NCBI GenBank assembly: GCA_037719575.1
Contig: JBBJMF010000017.1
Location: forward strand, 1 to 36,582
DNA length: 36,582 bases
DNA from: JAWWPG01 sp037719575
Lineage (GTDB): Bacteria; Actinomycetota; Actinomycetes; Propionibacteriales; Nocardioidaceae
Direction: 5' to 3'
Each line of letters begins with the position of its first letter. The stretch's first letter is position 1. The notes under the pieces were generated by a model, which saw nothing but the letters and a program-made list of their open reading frames with translations, searched no databases and was not told the origin of the DNA. The translations under genes and the position numbers were made by a program. Shown piece after piece: positions 7,596-14,960 of this stretch.

Positions 7596-9003
7596 CGGCA
7601 GGCTCCCCACGGTCGCCGGCCAGTCAGGCTTCCAGCGCCGTGCCGAGCGTCGGGCCTGGTACGTCTACGACTGGGCCAACTCGGCCTACGTGACGACCGT
7701 GGCGACCGTGCTGTTCGCGCCCTACCTGATCTCGGTCGCCGAGCGGGCGGCGTGTGGCCGGGTCGGCACCGAGGAACGACCGTGTACGGCGGACCTGAGC
7801 GTGGCCGACTTCGACGTCTCGCCCGGCTCGTTGGTGTTCTACGTCGTGACCCTGGCCACGATCTTCTCGGCGCTGGTGCTTCCGGTGGTCGGCGCGGTGG
7901 CGGACAGGTCTTCGCACAAGTCGGTCCTGATGGCTCGCTTCGCCTGGGTCGGGAGTGCCTTCGCGGGTGGGATGTTCTTCGTGACGGGGTCGAACTGGCA
8001 GCTCGGCGCCGGGCTGCTGTTCCTCGCCAACATCTGTCTCGGCGCCAGCCTGGTGATCTACGACTCGATCCTGTGCGACATCGCGTCGCCCGACGAGCGC
8101 GACGACGTGTCGTCACGCGGCTGGGCACTGGGCTATCTCGGCGGCGGACTGCTGCTCGCCGCGAACCTCGTCGTCGTGCTGCTGCATGACAGCTTCGGCC
8201 TCGACAAGTCGTCCGCTGTTCGGGTCTGCCTGCTCAGTGCCGGGCTCTGGTGGGCCGGGTTCACGATCATCCCCTACCGCGGGATCCGGGACCGCCCGGC
8301 CGTCGGCGTGCTGCGGGAGCCGGGCAGCCTGGCGCGCCAGAGCTTCGGCCAGCTCTGGGCCACGCTCCGCGGGCTGCGGGCCTACCCGATGACGCTGCGC
8401 TTCCTGCTGGCGTACCTCGTTTTCAACGACGGCATCCAGACCGTCATCGCGGCGGCATCGACGTACGGCGAGAAGCAGCTGGGCTTCTCCACCTCGGAGC
8501 TCATCGCCACGATCCTGCTCGTGCAGTTCGTGGCGGTCGGGGGGGCGCTGCTGTTCGGCAGGTTCGCCACCCGATGGGGTGCCTACCGCACGATCATGGG
8601 GGGTCTGGTGGCCTGGATGGTCATCGTGGTCATGGCCTTCGCGCTACCCGAGCACCAGCTGCTGCCCTTCCTCGGCCTCGCCGTCGGGATCGGGATCGTC
8701 CTCGGTGGCACCCAGGCCCTGTCTCGGGCTCTCTTCAGCCGACTCATCCCGCATGGTCGCGAGGCAGAGTACTTCAGCCTCTACCAGGCCGGCGAGCGCG
8801 GCACGAGCTGGCTCGGCACGCTCGTCTTCGGTCTGGTGCACCAGGTGACCGGCTCGTACCGTCCCGCGATCATCGCGCTTGTGGCCTTTTTCGGAGTGGG
8901 GATCGTGCTGCTGAGCAGGGTCGACGTGGGGCGTGGCATCGAGGAGGCTGGCAACCCTGCCCTGCCCGTGGGACAAAACCGCAAGCCCGCCGGCGCCGAA
9001 TAA
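7582..9003 (+). CDS. MFS permease, UMF1/Atg22-like
   Basis: Twelve-segment major facilitator of the UMF1 type, 473 aa, plasma membrane, substrate unknown. The YDWANSAY motif near residue 30 is the hallmark of this family, which is related to the yeast vacuolar effluxer Atg22. Hydrophobic segments alternate with basic loops (PVVGAVADRSSHKS is the inter-helix 2-3 MFS loop). ATG 7582 overlaps the end of the GDPD gene by 14 nt. The partner phosphodiesterase suggests, without proving, traffic of a phospholipid breakdown product. The C-terminus ends in a short polar tail. Confidence 0.9.
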   Translation: MSPADGRLPTVAGQSGFQRRAERRAWYVYDWANSAYVTTVATVLFAPYLISVAERAACGRVGTEERPCTADLSVADFDVSPGSLVFYVVTLATIFSALVLPVVGAVADRSSHKSVLMARFAWVGSAFAGGMFFVTGSNWQLGAGLLFLANICLGASLVIYDSILCDIASPDERDDVSSRGWALGYLGGGLLLAANLVVVLLHDSFGLDKSSAVRVCLLSAGLWWAGFTIIPYRGIRDRPAVGVLREPGSLARQSFGQLWATLRGLRAYPMTLRFLLAYLVFNDGIQTVIAAASTYGEKQLGFSTSELIATILLVQFVAVGGALLFGRFATRWGAYRTIMGGLVAWMVIVVMAFALPEHQLLPFLGLAVGIGIVLGGTQALSRALFSRLIPHGREAEYFSLYQAGERGTSWLGTLVFGLVHQVTGSYRPAIIALVAFFGVGIVLLSRVDVGRGIEEAGNPALPVGQNRKPAGAE

Positions 9004-9049
9004 TCTCTGGATGGTCACCGGTGCGTCTCAGCCGAATCTCAGTTGGCCC

Positions 9050-9077
9050 GGGAATCATTGCAACAGGCGACACGTTG
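9050..9077 (+). promoter_or_regulatory. SigR-type promoter of rbpA
   Basis: GGGAAT at 9050-9055 and GTTG at 9074-9077 are separated by exactly 18 nt, matching the thiol-stress sigma factor SigR/SigH consensus (GGGAAT-N18-GTT). It stands about 90 nt upstream of rbpA on the same strand. rbpA is an established SigR target in Streptomyces coelicolor, so motif, spacing and downstream gene all agree. Confidence 0.85.
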
Positions 9078-9169
9078 GCACACATGTCGGCAAGATTGCT
9101 TCGTACCTGAAGCCTTCGGCCGTCTGAGCGAATCACACGGGGCTTGAGAGAGACAATGGGGAGCGCATC

Positions 9170-9577
9170 ATGTCAGAGCGGGCCACCCTACGAGGCTCAC
9201 GCCTCGGCGGCACGAGTTTCGAGGACGAGAGCGGCATCGAGTTCGCGCCTCGTCAACGAGTCATGTACGACTGCCGGAATGGCCACGAGTTCGAGATCCC
9301 CATGGCAGAGGAAGCCGAGGTTCCGTTCACATGGGAATGCCCGCGCTGCGGCGCCGAGTCGCGCCAGCGTGACGGCAGCGCGCCGGAGGCGAGGGCGGAG
9401 AAGCCGGCCCGTACCCACTGGGACATGCTGCTCGAGCGTCGCTCGATCCCCGAGCTCGAGGACATCCTGTCAGAGCGGCTCGAGCTCCTGCGCAATGGAG
9501 ACATCGGGCCCGCCCACCTGCACCGCCGCCGTGCCCGTCGCACCGCGACCAAGCCCAAGGCCAAGAAGACCGCCTGA
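9170..9577 (+). CDS. rbpA: RNA polymerase-binding protein RbpA
   Basis: Actinobacteria-specific RNA polymerase accessory factor that stabilises the open complex with principal sigma factors. It has 135 aa: an N-terminal tail, the RbpA core with FAPRQRVMYDCRNGHEFEIP and the CPRCG zinc/pseudo-zinc pair, then the sigma-interaction helix (HWDMLLERRSIPELEDILSE), and a Lys/Arg-rich end. ATG 9170 has TGGGGAG about 7 nt upstream. The SigR-type promoter at 9050 suggests induction by thiol-oxidative stress. In most actinobacteria its downstream convergent neighbours are fxsA, ppm1 and lnt; here they are 16.9 kb away, across the biosynthetic cluster. Confidence 0.97.
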   Translation: MSERATLRGSRLGGTSFEDESGIEFAPRQRVMYDCRNGHEFEIPMAEEAEVPFTWECPRCGAESRQRDGSAPEARAEKPARTHWDMLLERRSIPELEDILSERLELLRNGDIGPAHLHRRRARRTATKPKAKKTA

Positions 9578-9580
9578 TAA

Positions 9581-9595
9581 CGCCGTCTCGCGGCG
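9581..9595 (+). terminator. Short GC hairpin after rbpA
   Basis: CGCCG-TCTCG-CGGCG directly after the rbpA stop, followed by a second weak dyad (CCTC...GAGG). A plausible intrinsic terminator, but the stem is only five base pairs and there is no T tract. Confidence 0.3.
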
Positions 9596-9676
9596 GGGCC
9601 TCAACCTTCGAGGTGGCGTCTCGCCTGCTAGTCCCACCGTCCACAGCAGTCTCATCCACCCCACCCGCCCGCTGAT

Positions 9677-9728
9677 TTGGTACGTTCCGGGCAACTTAGG
9701 CGCGGCGGAACCCGATAACGTGCCGAAT
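9677..9728 (+). repeat. Left copy of an imperfect 52-nt direct repeat
   Basis: Begins TTGGTACGTT and ends GTGCCGAAT. Aligned without gaps to 26305-26356 it matches at about 36 of 52 positions, 15 of the first 17. The two copies lie at opposite ends of the biosynthetic cluster, in the same orientation. Could be a worn attachment-type duplication, duplicated ancestral intergenic DNA, or two similar promoters. Counted by hand. Confidence 0.45.
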
Positions 9729-9940
9729 CGCGCGCTCGGGATGGCTCAGGTCGCGCCTGACGGGTCTTGAGGGCAATCGGTCCCCCTGGCGACCACGATC
9801 GCTCGTCCTCAGTCACCCCGTCTGGCAGCCAAGCCCCTCAGCCCACCGCCAAACTGGACAACTTGACAGACCATAGGCCATGGCAGATGATCCGTCCGTG
9901 CAGATCAGCTCTGGGGCGCATCGAAACTCGTTCAACTTCA

Positions 9941-10035
9941 AGCCGTCGCCGCCCTTCCGTGGCGATGTGGGTCTGCGGGCTGCTCGATCCGGGCCGCTGG
10001 ATCGAGATCGACGGCACACCCGAATCCGAAACTCC
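9941..10035 (+). pseudogene. Possible remnant of an FMN/F420-binding split-barrel (PPOX-type) gene
   Basis: One frame reads RRRPSVAMWVCGLLDPGRW then IEIDGTPESE, which resembles the RDPRVALSVxDPxxPxRWxEIRG core of PPOX-class flavin/F420 oxidoreductases. Sequence on either side in this frame is not family-like and the frame runs out into the next gene, so this would be a fragment only about 30 codons long. Recognition is from memory of the motif and could be chance. Confidence 0.3.
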
Positions 10036-10037
10036 GC

Positions 10038-10742
10038 ATGACGGACCTCGTCGAACTCAACCGGCGAGCGGTGCAACGCAGCGTCGAGATCGTCGACGCG
10101 GTCAGCGCCGACCAGCTCGGGTGGCCTACGCCCTGCGCCGGCTGGACCTTGGAGGATCTCCTCGGCCACATGATCGCCCAACACCACGGCTTCGCCGCCG
10201 CCGCAGAAGGAAACACCACCGACTGCATGGTGTGGGAAGTGCACCCGGTCGGCGACGATCCGGCCGGTGCCTACGCGGCTGCCGCCGACCACGTGCTCAC
10301 GGCTTTCGCCGCCGATGGTGTGCTCGACCGTGGTTTCTGGCTTCCGGAGGTGCGGGACGGCGGGCCGTTCCCGGCGCCGACAGCGATCGGATTCCACCTC
10401 GTCGACTATGTCGTACACGGCTGGGACGTGGCAGCCAGCCTTGGCGTCGACACCACCTATCCGCTCGAGGTCGTGGCAACAGCGCTGTCCGCCGCCGAAC
10501 AGGTACCGACCGGCGCGCCCCGTGAGGTCCCGGGTGCATCATTCGCGCCCCCCTTTCCGCTCGGCGCTGACCAGTCACCGATGCACCGAATGTTGCTGAT
10601 CCTCGGCCGGTCGCCGACCTGGTCAAACCAGCCCTCTCCTCAGGGCCACCTTGACCCGGTCAGCGAAGCCGGACAACGCCGCACCCCCGTGCCCACCGAC
10701 CGAGCACAGACTGCAGCCGATCCTGCACATGACACCGCCTGA
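10038..10742 (+). CDS. TIGR03086-type DinB/maleylpyruvate isomerase-like metal-binding protein
   Basis: Four-helix DinB-fold protein of the TIGR03086/mycothiol-dependent maleylpyruvate isomerase N-domain family; activity unknown. PTPCAGWTLEDLLGHMIAQH is the family signature, with the metal-binding His in HM; a later FHLVDYVVHGWDVA supplies further His residues. Homologues normally end near the LILGRSPTW segment (about residue 194). Here a polar, Pro-rich tail of about 40 residues follows, with no family resemblance, so the original stop may have been lost. No Shine-Dalgarno precedes ATG 10038. The PPTase gene starts 17 nt downstream, so it may be the first gene of the cluster or a rider at its edge. 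Confidence 0.8.
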   Translation: MTDLVELNRRAVQRSVEIVDAVSADQLGWPTPCAGWTLEDLLGHMIAQHHGFAAAAEGNTTDCMVWEVHPVGDDPAGAYAAAADHVLTAFAADGVLDRGFWLPEVRDGGPFPAPTAIGFHLVDYVVHGWDVAASLGVDTTYPLEVVATALSAAEQVPTGAPREVPGASFAPPFPLGADQSPMHRMLLILGRSPTWSNQPSPQGHLDPVSEAGQRRTPVPTDRAQTAADPAHDTA

Positions 10743-10759
10743 CGACTCGTGGCCCTCAC

Positions 10760-11401
10760 GTGATCCAGCTGTATTGGTGCGTCCCCTTCGCTAACGCCGC
10801 GAACGCCGACCCCTCACGCCGGTCGGACGATGAGCGAGCGCGACTGAAACGCCTGCACCGGCAGAGTGATCGCGACCTCTTCATGAGCGCCTGGCGTCTG
10901 ACCCGCGCGGTGCTCGCCAGAGTCACGTGCCAGCCGGCCGACCGGCTCGCTTTTGACCGGACCTGTCGTCACTGTGGCGACCCGGCGCACGGCAAGCCGA
11001 CCATTGTCGGGGGCGGCCCCCACTTCTCCCTTGCTCACTGCCGCGACCTCGTGGTCCTGGCCGTCGACGAGACCTTCCCCGTGGGCGTTGACGTCGAGCC
11101 GGCGGGGCAGAACATCGACGCCCTGAGCTCACTGATCCGCCACCCAGACGATCCTGAGAGCCGGGGGGTCGAGCTCCTGCGGATGTGGGTGCGCAAGGAG
11201 GCGTCGCTCAAAGCTTCGGGGTGGGGGCTCGCCCGCGACATGACCACCTTCGCCGCGAGCCGGCCGCTCGACGCAGCCGTTGTGGAGGACGTCGACGCCG
11301 GCCCGCATCACGTCGCTGCGGTCGCGTCCCTGTCGGGGGGCTGCCCGGCTACGAGTGGAGCGGCTCGGCGCGAATCCGGTAGTCCCGAGCTGTCGCGATG
11401 A
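10760..11401 (+). CDS. 4'-phosphopantetheinyl transferase, Sfp type
   Basis: Transfers phosphopantetheine from CoA to the serine of carrier proteins, most likely the PCP encoded at 19834. 213 aa from GTG 10760. Motifs: HGKP (77-80), PHFSLAHCRDLVVLAV (88-102), the Mg-binding GVDVEP with Asp111 and Glu113, and WVRKEASLKASG with Trp143, Lys146, Glu147 and Lys151. The C-terminal 18 residues or so are read from DNA that is antisense to the convergent ATP-grasp gene (53-bp overlap, 11349-11401) and look non-conserved. A dedicated PPTase with a single carrier protein in the cluster is consistent with a self-contained pathway. Confidence 0.93.
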   Translation: MIQLYWCVPFANAANADPSRRSDDERARLKRLHRQSDRDLFMSAWRLTRAVLARVTCQPADRLAFDRTCRHCGDPAHGKPTIVGGGPHFSLAHCRDLVVLAVDETFPVGVDVEPAGQNIDALSSLIRHPDDPESRGVELLRMWVRKEASLKASGWGLARDMTTFAASRPLDAAVVEDVDAGPHHVAAVASLSGGCPATSGAARRESGSPELSR

Positions 11402-12548
11402 TGGCTTCCTCGACCTCCGCCGACGTTGTGCCACGGAACCGGAAGCGGCCGCCGACGTGCTCGTAGTACGCGTCCGCAGCCGGGATCACCCCACCCGGTT
11501 GCAGCACCGCCTCCGCATAAGGGCCGGGCGCGCGACCCAGCATCGGCGTCACCTCGACGACGCGGCAAGGACGTGCCTGAGGCGCTGGGACCAGCAGCCA
11601 GCCCGCGACCTCGCCGGTCGGTTCGTCAACCCGCGATGGCACGCCACCCATGGCCAGTTCGAACGCCGCTCCCATCAGGTCGTAGCCGTGGATCTCCCGC
11701 CACAGGAACGGGATCTCCGCGCCGCCGACTCTCGCCCCCACCTCGAGGAATGCGCACAGGCCCGTGAAGCGGTCCACGAAGAGCTCTAGGTGGAACATCA
11801 GCGGGCCGTCCGCGATCGCTGCCATCGCCTTCGTCGCGAACGCACCGATCGACGACAGGATTGCCGGACTGTCCTCTTCGACCGAGCCGAGCACATCGCC
11901 TGTACGGAAGCCGAGGCAGGTGTTGATATAGCGCGAGGCTCGCCACGGCCCGAGAGCGGCACCGTCGAAGTATCCGTCCACGTGATAGATCTGTCGGCCG
12001 TCGAACGCCTGCACCATCAGCGGCCCATGAATCTCGAAGTCGAGGTTGGCGGTCTCCCAAAGGACTGACACGCCCTGGCTCGAGCTACCGATGCGGGGCT
12101 TCACCACGACTGGCCAGCCGTAGTCATCGGCGAACGCCGCAACATCGGAGGCTGTGGAGATCGCCGCGAACGCCGGCACGGACACGCTCGCCGACACGCG
12201 GGACAGCATCACGTACTTGTCGCGGAAACGGAGCAGGTCTGCCGGCCCCGGCCCGGGGCAACCCCATTCCTCTCGCAGCTGCGCCGCTGTAAGCAGGTCG
12301 TCTTCCTTGAGCCCAACGATCTGGGCCGGCGGCCCGTGTCGGTCGGCCAGCTGCTTGATCCGGTCCCGGACGGACGGCAGGTCGTCGGTTGCCTCAACCA
12401 GGACGACCTCTGCAGCAGTCGAGGGTACGGCGGACGCGCCGACCTCCGTGGTCACGTACGTCACCGCGTGGGTCGCGTGGTCGATGTAGGCGTCGTACAG
12501 GGCATAGTGCGCCCGCCAGCGGTGGATGACCACGACGTGCGGTCTCAC
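11349..12548 (-). CDS. ATP-grasp ligase (cluster copy B)
   Basis: Predicted ATP-dependent ligase of 399 aa joining a carboxylate, as acyl phosphate, to an amine. N-terminal Rossmann-like part (MRPHVVVIHRW, then AQIVGLKEDDL), ATP-grasp core with RFRDKYVML, GWPVVVKPRIGSSSQGV (ATP-binding Lys and Gly-rich loop), MVQAFDGRQIYHVDGYF, and the metal strand CAFLEVGARVGGAEIP. In that strand the usual E-x-N-x-R reads E-V-G-A-R, as in gene C. The fold resembles L-amino-acid ligases (BacD/BtrJ group). ATG 12548 overlaps the stop of gene C (ATGA), so C and B form a two-gene operon pointing against the main operon. The 3' end overlaps the PPTase gene by 53 bp. Confidence 0.88.
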   Translation of the reverse strand: MRPHVVVIHRWRAHYALYDAYIDHATHAVTYVTTEVGASAVPSTAAEVVLVEATDDLPSVRDRIKQLADRHGPPAQIVGLKEDDLLTAAQLREEWGCPGPGPADLLRFRDKYVMLSRVSASVSVPAFAAISTASDVAAFADDYGWPVVVKPRIGSSSQGVSVLWETANLDFEIHGPLMVQAFDGRQIYHVDGYFDGAALGPWRASRYINTCLGFRTGDVLGSVEEDSPAILSSIGAFATKAMAAIADGPLMFHLELFVDRFTGLCAFLEVGARVGGAEIPFLWREIHGYDLMGAAFELAMGGVPSRVDEPTGEVAGWLLVPAPQARPCRVVEVTPMLGRAPGPYAEAVLQPGGVIPAADAYYEHVGGRFRFRGTTSAEVEEAIIATARDYRIRAEPLHS

Positions 12549-13792
12549 GGCGGCGGCTCCAGCTCGTAGAACGACGGCCCGTCGAGATAGCGCAGCGTGC
12601 CGAAGTCACGATCGACGATCTCTTCGACCTCGTGGCTGAAGTTGACGACGAGGGGGCAGGTGATGTCGTCCACGGTTCGCCGCAGCCGGTCACCCGGCGC
12701 GACCACCGCATGCATGCTGGAGAAACTCTCCAGCTGCTCGACGACGGGCAGCATCGGGTACGACCGCAGGACGCCGTCGACAGGCGACGCCGTCATCGCG
12801 CTCACGAAGTGGCGCCTCAGCTCGTAGCCCTCCTTCCACCGCTCGGCGAAGCGATCGGGACGGACGTACGCATCGACGATCCACTCGATCTGGGTCTCGC
12901 CGATGCAGTGCTTCGTGAAGTACGGCATCCCCAGTCCTGCCATCCGGGCCCCGACCTCGACCAGACACGGACCGGTCGGTGTCAGCCGGACCTCCATGTG
13001 TGCAGCGCCATGGGCGATACCGAGGGCGTCCAGGACGTCGAATGCGTACGGAGCCAGCTGTTCTTGCACCTCGCCATACCGCTGCATCAGCCGGGAGCCG
13101 ACACTCAGGTCGGTGATGCCGTTCAGGGTGATCTGGACGTACTTCCAGAAGTCCGTGATGTGGTGCTGTCCATTGCGGCTGACCGTGTTGACCACGTACT
13201 CCCCGCCGCACAGGTACTCCTGCGCGACCGCCGCCGTGTTCGGTTGTGAGAACACGTTGTCCGCGGCGAGGATCGCCTGATAGGCCCCCACCGACTCCGC
13301 GGGGCTGTCGCAGAACGCGACATGGTCACCCGCCGCACTGCGTACCGGCTTGACCACGATCTGGCCGCCGCGCTCGGCGTGCCACTCCCGCAACGCCTCG
13401 GCCGACGTCACCAGCAGCTGCTCCGCGGCGCGTAGACCGGCCGCTCGTACCGTCTCGGTCTGCGCGTACTTGTCGCGCCGCGCAGGGCTCAATGCGGTGC
13501 CGTTGGTCGGGACGGCAAGTGCCTCGCTCAGCTGGTCCGCGAACTCGACGCCGCTCTCGCCGGCGGCCACAACGGCGACCGGATCGAACGCGGCGACCGC
13601 GGCCAGCGTGTCGGCGAAAACCCCGTCGTGCGCGATGTTCGCCACGTAGGGCGAGATGTCGAACTCGGTCCGATAGACGAGCGGCGGCTCCGGGGTGCTC
13701 AGCACTCGGACGACCTCATAGCCGGCGTTCCGGAACTCGGGTGCGAGCCCACGGGTAGGCGCGTAGGCGTCGACGACAACGACGTTGCTCAT
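12545..13792 (-). CDS. ATP-grasp ligase (cluster copy C), L-amino-acid-ligase-like
   Basis: Second predicted carboxylate-amine ligase, 415 aa. MSNVVVVDAYAPTRGLAPEF is the N-terminal domain typical of L-amino-acid ligases of the BacD/RizA type, which make dipeptides from free amino acids. The core shows RRDKYAQTE, GQIVVKPVRSAAGDHV, AAVAQEYLCGGEYVVNTVS and PCLVEVGARMAG. The C-terminal about 100 residues form a further lid-like domain. Start chosen at ATG 13792; the frame is open 28 codons further to 13876, but those residues fall in the divergent promoter region and are not protein-like. First gene of the C-B operon, divergent from gene D at 13980. Substrates unknown. Confidence 0.88.
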   Translation of the reverse strand: MSNVVVVDAYAPTRGLAPEFRNAGYEVVRVLSTPEPPLVYRTEFDISPYVANIAHDGVFADTLAAVAAFDPVAVVAAGESGVEFADQLSEALAVPTNGTALSPARRDKYAQTETVRAAGLRAAEQLLVTSAEALREWHAERGGQIVVKPVRSAAGDHVAFCDSPAESVGAYQAILAADNVFSQPNTAAVAQEYLCGGEYVVNTVSRNGQHHITDFWKYVQITLNGITDLSVGSRLMQRYGEVQEQLAPYAFDVLDALGIAHGAAHMEVRLTPTGPCLVEVGARMAGLGMPYFTKHCIGETQIEWIVDAYVRPDRFAERWKEGYELRRHFVSAMTASPVDGVLRSYPMLPVVEQLESFSSMHAVVAPGDRLRRTVDDITCPLVVNFSHEVEEIVDRDFGTLRYLDGPSFYELEPPP

Positions 13793-13979
13793 GGTCACCA
13801 ATCCAGAGTTTGGGGTCGGGGCCAGCCTTCCGCCGACCGCCATGGATCCGCTGCGAATCCGCCACACCACCGCCAAGGGACTCGCGCAGCGAATCTGTAG
13901 CCCCCGTTGCCAGGCTTGGGCGGGTCCTCAACAACGACGACGGCTGGATGGCCACGGACGCGAGCTGGCAGGTGAAGGC
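13793..13979. promoter_or_regulatory. Divergent promoter region of the cluster
   Basis: 187 bp between the starts of the C-B operon (minus) and the main D-K operon (plus), hence expected to carry both promoters. The heptamer GCGAATC occurs twice in direct orientation (13853-13859 and 13889-13895), each preceded by a C-[T/A] dinucleotide. SARP regulators bind direct heptamer repeats, but the 36-nt period here is not their usual 11- or 22-nt spacing, so a SARP site is only a suggestion. I could not pick a convincing -35/-10 pair. Confidence 0.35.
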
Positions 13980-14960
13980 ATGACGCTGCAACGGATGATC
14001 TGGGTGTTCCCGGATCGCGAGTCCTCACGCACCGGTGGGAAGTGGAACGCGGCGTTCTGGAGCACGTACCAGGAGGTCGCCAAGGAGGCCGGGCTCACGT
14101 GGGAGCGCACCGCGCCGGAGGCGGTCACGGTCGACGCCCTCGACCCGGGCCGGGTCCGGGTCCTCGTCGACGGCGAGCGGGTCCAACCGGCCGAGACGCT
14201 GTTCGTGACCTGCCCGTACACGCTGCCGTACCAGATGGCCGACGCGTTCAACCAGTTCACTCTGTACGCGGTGCTGGAGGCGGCCGGGTTCTACCTTCCG
14301 CATCCGCCGAAGTACGCGGCGATCTTCAACGACAAGCTCGCCACCCTGCTGCACCTCAAGGACTCGCCGATCCCCCCGATTCCGACGACGCGCATCACGG
14401 CCGGGCGCGACCTGCTGTACGACGAGTTCCTGTCCACGATCGAGCATCTGCCGTACCCGGCATTCGTCAAGCCAGCCGGCTGGATGGCGGCGCGGGGCAT
14501 CAACCTGGCCCGTGACTCCCATGACGTCCGCGGCTTGCTCAGCCTGGCCCAAGGTGGGGACACGACACTGGTGCTGCAGCCGTACCTCGGCGCTCAGACG
14601 AAGGACTATCGCGTCTACATGATCAAGGGGAATCCGCACGGGGTGATGCTGCGGGTGCCCGGCGACGGTGCGATCTACCCGCAGTACACGACGGGCGCCA
14701 AGATCAGCTATGTGGAGCTGCCGGAGGAGCTCGTGCCGGCGACCGCATACCTGGCCGAGAGGGTGCCGATCCCCTACTTCTGCGCGGACTTCTTGCACGA
14801 CGGTGAGCGCTTCTGGCTGTCGGAGATCGAGCCAGACGGCACCATCCTCTGCCCCGACCCCACGTCCGCCGATGTCGTCGCGATGCAGTGGCAGCTCATC
14901 AGGGACCGGTTCTCGGCGTACGCCGAAGGACACGCGGCATTCCTGGACGGCGCCCGGTGA
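13980..14960 (+). CDS. ATP-grasp (RimK-like) ligase (cluster copy D)
   Basis: Third ligase, 326 aa, closer to the RimK/glutathione-synthetase branch than B and C. Segments: VFPDRESSRTGGKW at the N-terminus, AAIFNDKLATLLHL, PAFVKPAGWMAARGI (ATP-binding Lys), TLVLQPYLGAQTKDYRVYMI (hinge and Arg), and FWLSEIEPDGTI, where the metal-binding strand carries Glu-x-Glu in place of Glu-x-Asn. ATG 13980 has a strong AGGTGAAGG Shine-Dalgarno; the frame is open 65 codons upstream but into the promoter region. First gene of the main operon. Its TGA overlaps the GTG of gene E (GTGA), so the ligase and the adenylating enzyme are made together. Confidence 0.86.
   Translation: MTLQRMIWVFPDRESSRTGGKWNAAFWSTYQEVAKEAGLTWERTAPEAVTVDALDPGRVRVLVDGERVQPAETLFVTCPYTLPYQMADAFNQFTLYAVLEAAGFYLPHPPKYAAIFNDKLATLLHLKDSPIPPIPTTRITAGRDLLYDEFLSTIEHLPYPAFVKPAGWMAARGINLARDSHDVRGLLSLAQGGDTTLVLQPYLGAQTKDYRVYMIKGNPHGVMLRVPGDGAIYPQYTTGAKISYVELPEELVPATAYLAERVPIPYFCADFLHDGERFWLSEIEPDGTILCPDPTSADVVAMQWQLIRDRFSAYAEGHAAFLDGAR

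Larger units (their letters stand above)
9578..10037. other. Long non-coding gap at the left edge of the cluster
   Basis: No intact gene is visible in these 460 nt. It holds the weak rbpA hairpin, the left copy of the 52-nt repeat (9677-9728) and a possible gene remnant (9941-10035). It marks the junction between conserved chromosome and the biosynthetic cluster. The plus-strand frame from 9767 is open but lacks coherent protein character apart from the remnant. Confidence 0.6.
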
